Source of the DNA: Cupriavidus yeoncheonensis
GTDB taxonomy: Bacteria; Pseudomonadota; Gammaproteobacteria; Burkholderiales; Burkholderiaceae
DNA: 64,000 nt
NCBI RefSeq assembly: GCF_905397275.1
Contig: NZ_CAJPUY010000020.1
Coordinates: 80,090 to 144,089 of the forward strand
Direction: 5' to 3'
Shown here one piece after another: positions 60,827 to 64,000 of this stretch. Both the position numbers and the translations under genes were made by a program. Position 1 is the first letter of the stretch. Every line of letters begins with the position of its first letter. The notes under the pieces are model-generated. The model searched no databases. It had not been told where the DNA came from and saw nothing but the letters and a program-made list of their open reading frames with translations.

Positions 60827-63800
60827 TCGAGCCTCCGTCCTTCGAAGGTGACCAACTCACGCCCGTTGTAGAGTTTGCGTACCAGTGAGAAGATCGTCGC
60901 GCTGCGCGGCTCTTCTAGCGCCGGGCCCGCCACCAGTGCCTGAACGTCCATCGCCTGGCAGAACTCGGTCAACGTGTCGAGCGATTCGGCGTCTAGGCGT
61001 TGCGCTTCATCCAGCAGAATTTGCTGCATGCAGTGGCCAGCGGAAGCCCCACTGATGCGCCTTAGGACCTCGTTCCACGTACGAAGGATCATCACGAGAA
61101 TCGCCGCGCCAACGCCAATCGCCTCGCCGGTCGAGAGGCCGGTTGCCGAATCCCATGCGCCTGTCAGGCGTCGTACTTTCACCCTGAGCGTCACGTAGTT
61201 GCGGTAGTCGAGCAACTCCGAGCCTTTGATGCGTCCGCCGCCGACGCGCTCGTAAAGCTTTGAGAGGGTGTCGTCAAGGGTGGCGTCCGTATCGAACAAG
61301 GATTGTCCGCCATCTTCTTTGAGTGCAGCCAGCATCGCCGCCATCATGGGCGGCTCCTCGCGCTCGATGTGAATGCCTGAGATGGATCCGAACTTCACGT
61401 GCTCCAACTCCCGATTCAGCCGGATGACCAGAGTGGCGACCGTGCGCAAGAGGGAGGCGATGCCGCGTGACACATCGGTCGAGCGGTTACGCATCTCCTT
61501 CTCCTGGGTTTGCAGCGTGCGGTGCAATTCCACGAGCTTTTCGCGCATTTGAGCGAGTGCGACGCGCGGCTCGTCACTGGACGCTATGTTCCGGGGAATC
61601 CTTGCCTCGATGTGGGCGAGCACGCACGCCCAAATGCGCAGCGTTTGGAGGGCGAGTTGGTCCTCGCCTGCGTTGTGGTCGTCGAATGCCGACACCGCCT
61701 GCACGACATCCGCATGGGCCTTTAGTCGCTCAAGTAGTGTCCCCTTATGGCGCGTCGCGTCGTCGAACAGCCGGGTAGTTGGTTTCCGCCCTTGGAGAAT
61801 TTCTTGCCGGTTGATCTCAGAGTTGATCTTGCCTGCAAGGGCCTGCCGGGCAATTTCCGCTTCGAGTTCGCGCTTGACAACCCGCTCGCTCCGCCATGCC
61901 CGGAGGCGTAGTGCGAGGTCATTCTTCGCGCGTAAATGATCGTCCACCAGTCGACGCAACTGTTCTTCGACGCGCACCGCCTCTGTGGACACTGCTTTCC
62001 CCTCGGACTGGGTCTTCTTCAATGCCTGCTCGGCCGCGTCCAGCGCGGCCTTGGCCACGTCGCGCTCTTCTGGGGTTCCGGCGAGGCCTGTGGCTTGCAA
62101 CTCGCCGGCGAGATGCTTGTGCGATTCATTGGCCACATGATGTTTGCCCGCGCGTTCGTTTTCTGCTTGGCGTGCGGCATCCAGGCCGTCGTTGGCGGCC
62201 TCCAACTGGAACGTGGCGACATTCAGGCGCACCTCAGATTTGCGGCGCCGGACGCTCAGCGCCTCCATGACGCCGGATTTTTGCTTGTGCAGTTTCTCAT
62301 CGCCCGCGAACTGGAGATCGGCGGCGACTGTGAGCAGCGCCCCGAGGGCTTCGCCGGCCCTTGCCTCCGCCCGCCGTTTCAGGTCGAGCTCCGCGACGGC
62401 TGCATTCAGCGCAGCGATGCGGCCGGTGTCGGGTACGAGGTTGAGGACTGGTATGCCTTGCACGACCGCCTCGACCCGGTCAGAAAATCGGGTCATCCAG
62501 CTTGCGGCCTCACGGCAGATGCGCAGGTCGCTGTCCAGGCGTGAGATGACGTCAGCGTAGAGAGGTGGATCGAGCAGTTCGTGGTTCGGTTCGAGTTCGG
62601 CAAGTTGCTGCTTACGATCGAGTGCAGTGGCCAACGCGATTCTGTCGCGGGTGAGGCCTGTGTCCACTTCGGACAGGTTAGTTCGGATTTCCCCGTCCCG
62701 TTCGTGCTCTTTTTCGAGCGCAGGGCCGGGATCTTCCCGCCATGCCGCCGCGGGCAGCGCGAGGCAGCGGTCGGCAATCTCCAGCATTTTCTGCAGCGAT
62801 CCGCTTTGCGTGCGCAGGTCCGATAGATTCTTCTCGACCTTGGCCTTCTCCTCTTCGAGTCGGCTGGCCTCCGCCTCGCGCGCCCTGCGCCCCAGAATCG
62901 GGCGATCTGGACGGCGGGTCAGGCGAACGCCGGCGCAATCGACGCCGTCGCCGACCAGTTCGCTATCCTCGAGTGAAATGCCCAATTGCTGGGTGGGGGC
63001 ATAATCCGGGCGGACAAAGAGCAAGTTATCGGGGCGGACTTCCAACATGCTCGCTTCCTTGGCAGCCGCTTCGGGGTTCTCGACTACAATCGCCTCCGTC
63101 CATTGGCCGAGACGGGCTTGTGTGCGCGCCGCCGTCTCGATATCGAGCTCCTCAAACTGACTTGCGACCAGGTCGCCGTCCAAGTGCTCCGCAACCGAGC
63201 CGACGAGCGGATCGATGGTGCCATAGCTGGAGCGCAACGAGCGAATCGACTCAGATAACTCGCGCAGTCGTTTTTCCAGTTCGCGCCGTCGGTCTGACGC
63301 CGCGACCAGGCGAGCGCTGATGTTCTGGCGGGCGTCTTCGAGGTCGAAGCGATCTTCGATGCTTGCGCGATCGGCATCCCACTCGCATAGTTGCTGTCGG
63401 TATTCGCTGCCCTGACGGTAACACTTGTCGGCTTCCGTCAATTGCAGAAGGGCCTGCTGGACCTGCGCCTGTTCGTCAAGCAGTTTGGTTTTTCTCGCAA
63501 TCCTCTTCTGTTGAGACGCTTCGCGTTCGCTGATTTCGCGACGTAGGGTGGCGCTGGCTTCCAGTAGCGCCATGCCACTATCGATCCCTAGTTCTGCTGC
63601 GGCCCTGCGGGTCTTCGCTTGCTGATCGCTCGCCCGGCTGGCTTTGAACCGATCGAGTTCTAGTTCTGGAACACGCTTTCCGTCGGCGCGCATGTTCCGC
63701 AGTTTTGTGTCCAACGCGATGGCGCATGCGTGCGCACTGGCAGTCGAAACGGGGATGCTGTCTTCATCGCAGATGGCTTTGAGCTGCCGGTAACGTTGCT

Positions 63801-63930
63801 CGAACTCCCATTGGTGAGCCTCAGTGGCGCTGAGGTCAGTCGACACCTGTAGTCGCTGCTCAGTGAGCGCATCGCCGGTTGCATCCGATCCCCGGCGGCC
63901 ACCCAAAGTGCCCCACTTATGGCCACCCAA
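60802..63930 (-). CDS. MukB-like SMC protein, 5'-truncated at an insertion-sequence end
   Basis: The reading frame gives 1042 residues, the first 14 or so encoded by insertion-sequence terminal repeats. The remainder is SMC-like. Coiled coil occupies about 20-235. A hinge region, about 235-355, resembles the MukB hinge (EAIVVENPEAA, RPILGRRAREAEA). More coiled coil follows to about 900. The C-terminal head has the ABC signature LSTGEAIGVGAAILVM (from 932), which matches MukB closely, and Walker B QILLDEAQRLDAES (from 970). The hinge is about 240 residues from the start instead of about 640, so roughly 390 residues with the Walker A head are missing. It is co-transcribed with the JetD-like gene. 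MukE/MukF-like partners are not in the window. Confidence 0.82.
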   Translation of the reverse strand: MGGHKWGTLGGRRGSDATGDALTEQRLQVSTDLSATEAHQWEFEQRYRQLKAICDEDSIPVSTASAHACAIALDTKLRNMRADGKRVPELELDRFKASRASDQQAKTRRAAAELGIDSGMALLEASATLRREISEREASQQKRIARKTKLLDEQAQVQQALLQLTEADKCYRQGSEYRQQLCEWDADRASIEDRFDLEDARQNISARLVAASDRRRELEKRLRELSESIRSLRSSYGTIDPLVGSVAEHLDGDLVASQFEELDIETAARTQARLGQWTEAIVVENPEAAAKEASMLEVRPDNLLFVRPDYAPTQQLGISLEDSELVGDGVDCAGVRLTRRPDRPILGRRAREAEASRLEEEKAKVEKNLSDLRTQSGSLQKMLEIADRCLALPAAAWREDPGPALEKEHERDGEIRTNLSEVDTGLTRDRIALATALDRKQQLAELEPNHELLDPPLYADVISRLDSDLRICREAASWMTRFSDRVEAVVQGIPVLNLVPDTGRIAALNAAVAELDLKRRAEARAGEALGALLTVAADLQFAGDEKLHKQKSGVMEALSVRRRKSEVRLNVATFQLEAANDGLDAARQAENERAGKHHVANESHKHLAGELQATGLAGTPEERDVAKAALDAAEQALKKTQSEGKAVSTEAVRVEEQLRRLVDDHLRAKNDLALRLRAWRSERVVKRELEAEIARQALAGKINSEINRQEILQGRKPTTRLFDDATRHKGTLLERLKAHADVVQAVSAFDDHNAGEDQLALQTLRIWACVLAHIEARIPRNIASSDEPRVALAQMREKLVELHRTLQTQEKEMRNRSTDVSRGIASLLRTVATLVIRLNRELEHVKFGSISGIHIEREEPPMMAAMLAALKEDGGQSLFDTDATLDDTLSKLYERVGGGRIKGSELLDYRNYVTLRVKVRRLTGAWDSATGLSTGEAIGVGAAILVMILRTWNEVLRRISGASAGHCMQQILLDEAQRLDAESLDTLTEFCQAMDVQALVAGPALEEPRSATIFSLVRKLYNGRELVTFEGRRLEWTGKKTA

Positions 63931-64000
63931 ACTGCTCCACCCTAGCCACGGTGATCTGACGCATTGAACACGGTGCGTCGGGCGCCGCGAAGCTCGACAG
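63897..64000. mobile_element. Terminus of an IS21-family-like insertion sequence (continues beyond the window)
   Basis: Two 20-bp direct repeats, GGCCACCCAAA-G/C-TG-C-C/T-CCAC (63897-63916 and 63921-63940), differ at two positions and are separated by TTAT. Such spaced multiple terminal repeats with GGCCAC...AAAGTGCCCCAC are typical of IS21-group ends, to which the transposase binds. The remaining 60 bp to the window edge resemble nothing coding. No transposase gene is visible inside the window. Confidence 0.6.

Noticed and set aside
60802..63930. Interpretation as a canonical SMC (ScpAB partner) or RecN/SbcC-type ATPase
   Set aside because: The LSTGEAIG signature, the hinge segment and the overlapping JetD-like gene fit MukB/Wadjet better; SbcC and canonical SMC have different signature and hinge sequences.
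1..64000. tRNA, rRNA, CRISPR arrays or a phage module
   Set aside because: No cloverleaf, no rRNA-like sequence, no regular spacer-repeat array and no phage structural gene were recognised.

Overview
The window comes from a high-GC Gram-negative bacterium of the order Burkholderiales, most likely a Cupriavidus- or Bordetella-like member. This is inferred from six Bug/TctC-type periplasmic solute-binding proteins with no cognate TctAB membrane proteins, two Burkholderiales-type trimeric porins, an H-NS of the short betaproteobacterial kind, and strong GC bias with long antisense reading frames. No rRNA, tRNA or CRISPR array was recognised. Nearly all of the first 58.8 kb is catabolic or accessory. 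The last 5 kb is a nucleoid/defence-like segment ended by an insertion sequence.

Left block (1-26.4 kb). A Tat-exported aldo/keto reductase (cut by the window edge) and a bicupin run leftward. Divergent from the bicupin is an operon of an NDP-forming acyl-CoA synthetase, a 2Fe-2S/FAD reductase and two enoyl-CoA hydratase/isomerase proteins, followed by an IclR regulator. A convergent leftward operon holds an Ltp-type thiolase, a DUF35 partner, a beta-propeller lactonase and an atypical SDR. Rightward from 11.7 kb come rubredoxin, a small unknown protein, a TcuA/TcuB-like flavoprotein plus membrane Fe-S pair, a GMC oxidoreductase, a FadB-like bifunctional beta-oxidation enzyme, a 3-hydroxyisobutyrate-dehydrogenase-like protein with a duplicated C-terminal domain, two Bug proteins, an aldehyde dehydrogenase, an SDR and a porin. 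Together they look like uptake, oxidation, CoA activation and beta-oxidation-like or retro-aldol shortening of an unidentified carboxylic acid. Three promoter gaps of this block share a GTTYC-N7-GRAAY element that the IclR protein could bind.

Middle block (26.6-41.6 kb). A large zinc-ribbon/class III cyclase/AAA/TPR protein, two LysR regulators, an aldehyde dehydrogenase, a GMC oxidoreductase, three Bug proteins and a second porin.

Right catabolic block (41.6-58.8 kb). Two gene arrays converge at 49.6 kb. The rightward array is MFS transporter, Zn-alcohol dehydrogenase, SDR, two aldehyde dehydrogenases and LysR. The leftward array is bicupin, FAH-family hydrolase, Bug, VOC protein, GMC oxidoreductase and aldehyde dehydrogenase. 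Divergent from the second array is an HpcH/HpaI aldolase, DUF1330 and split chromate-transporter operon. The two outer divergent promoters, 14.4 kb apart, carry almost the same LysR-type palindrome (TATAACCT-N3-GTTATTGCC), so the whole block is probably one regulon.

Right end (58.9-64 kb). An H-NS family gene, a JetD/MksG-like (DUF2220) nuclease-like gene and, overlapping it, an SMC protein whose hinge and C-terminal head look like MukB. About 390 N-terminal residues, including the Walker A head, are missing where tandem repeats typical of an IS21-family terminus begin. This looks like a Wadjet-like or MukB-type plasmid-defence locus inactivated by an insertion sequence, and it is the most unusual part of the window.
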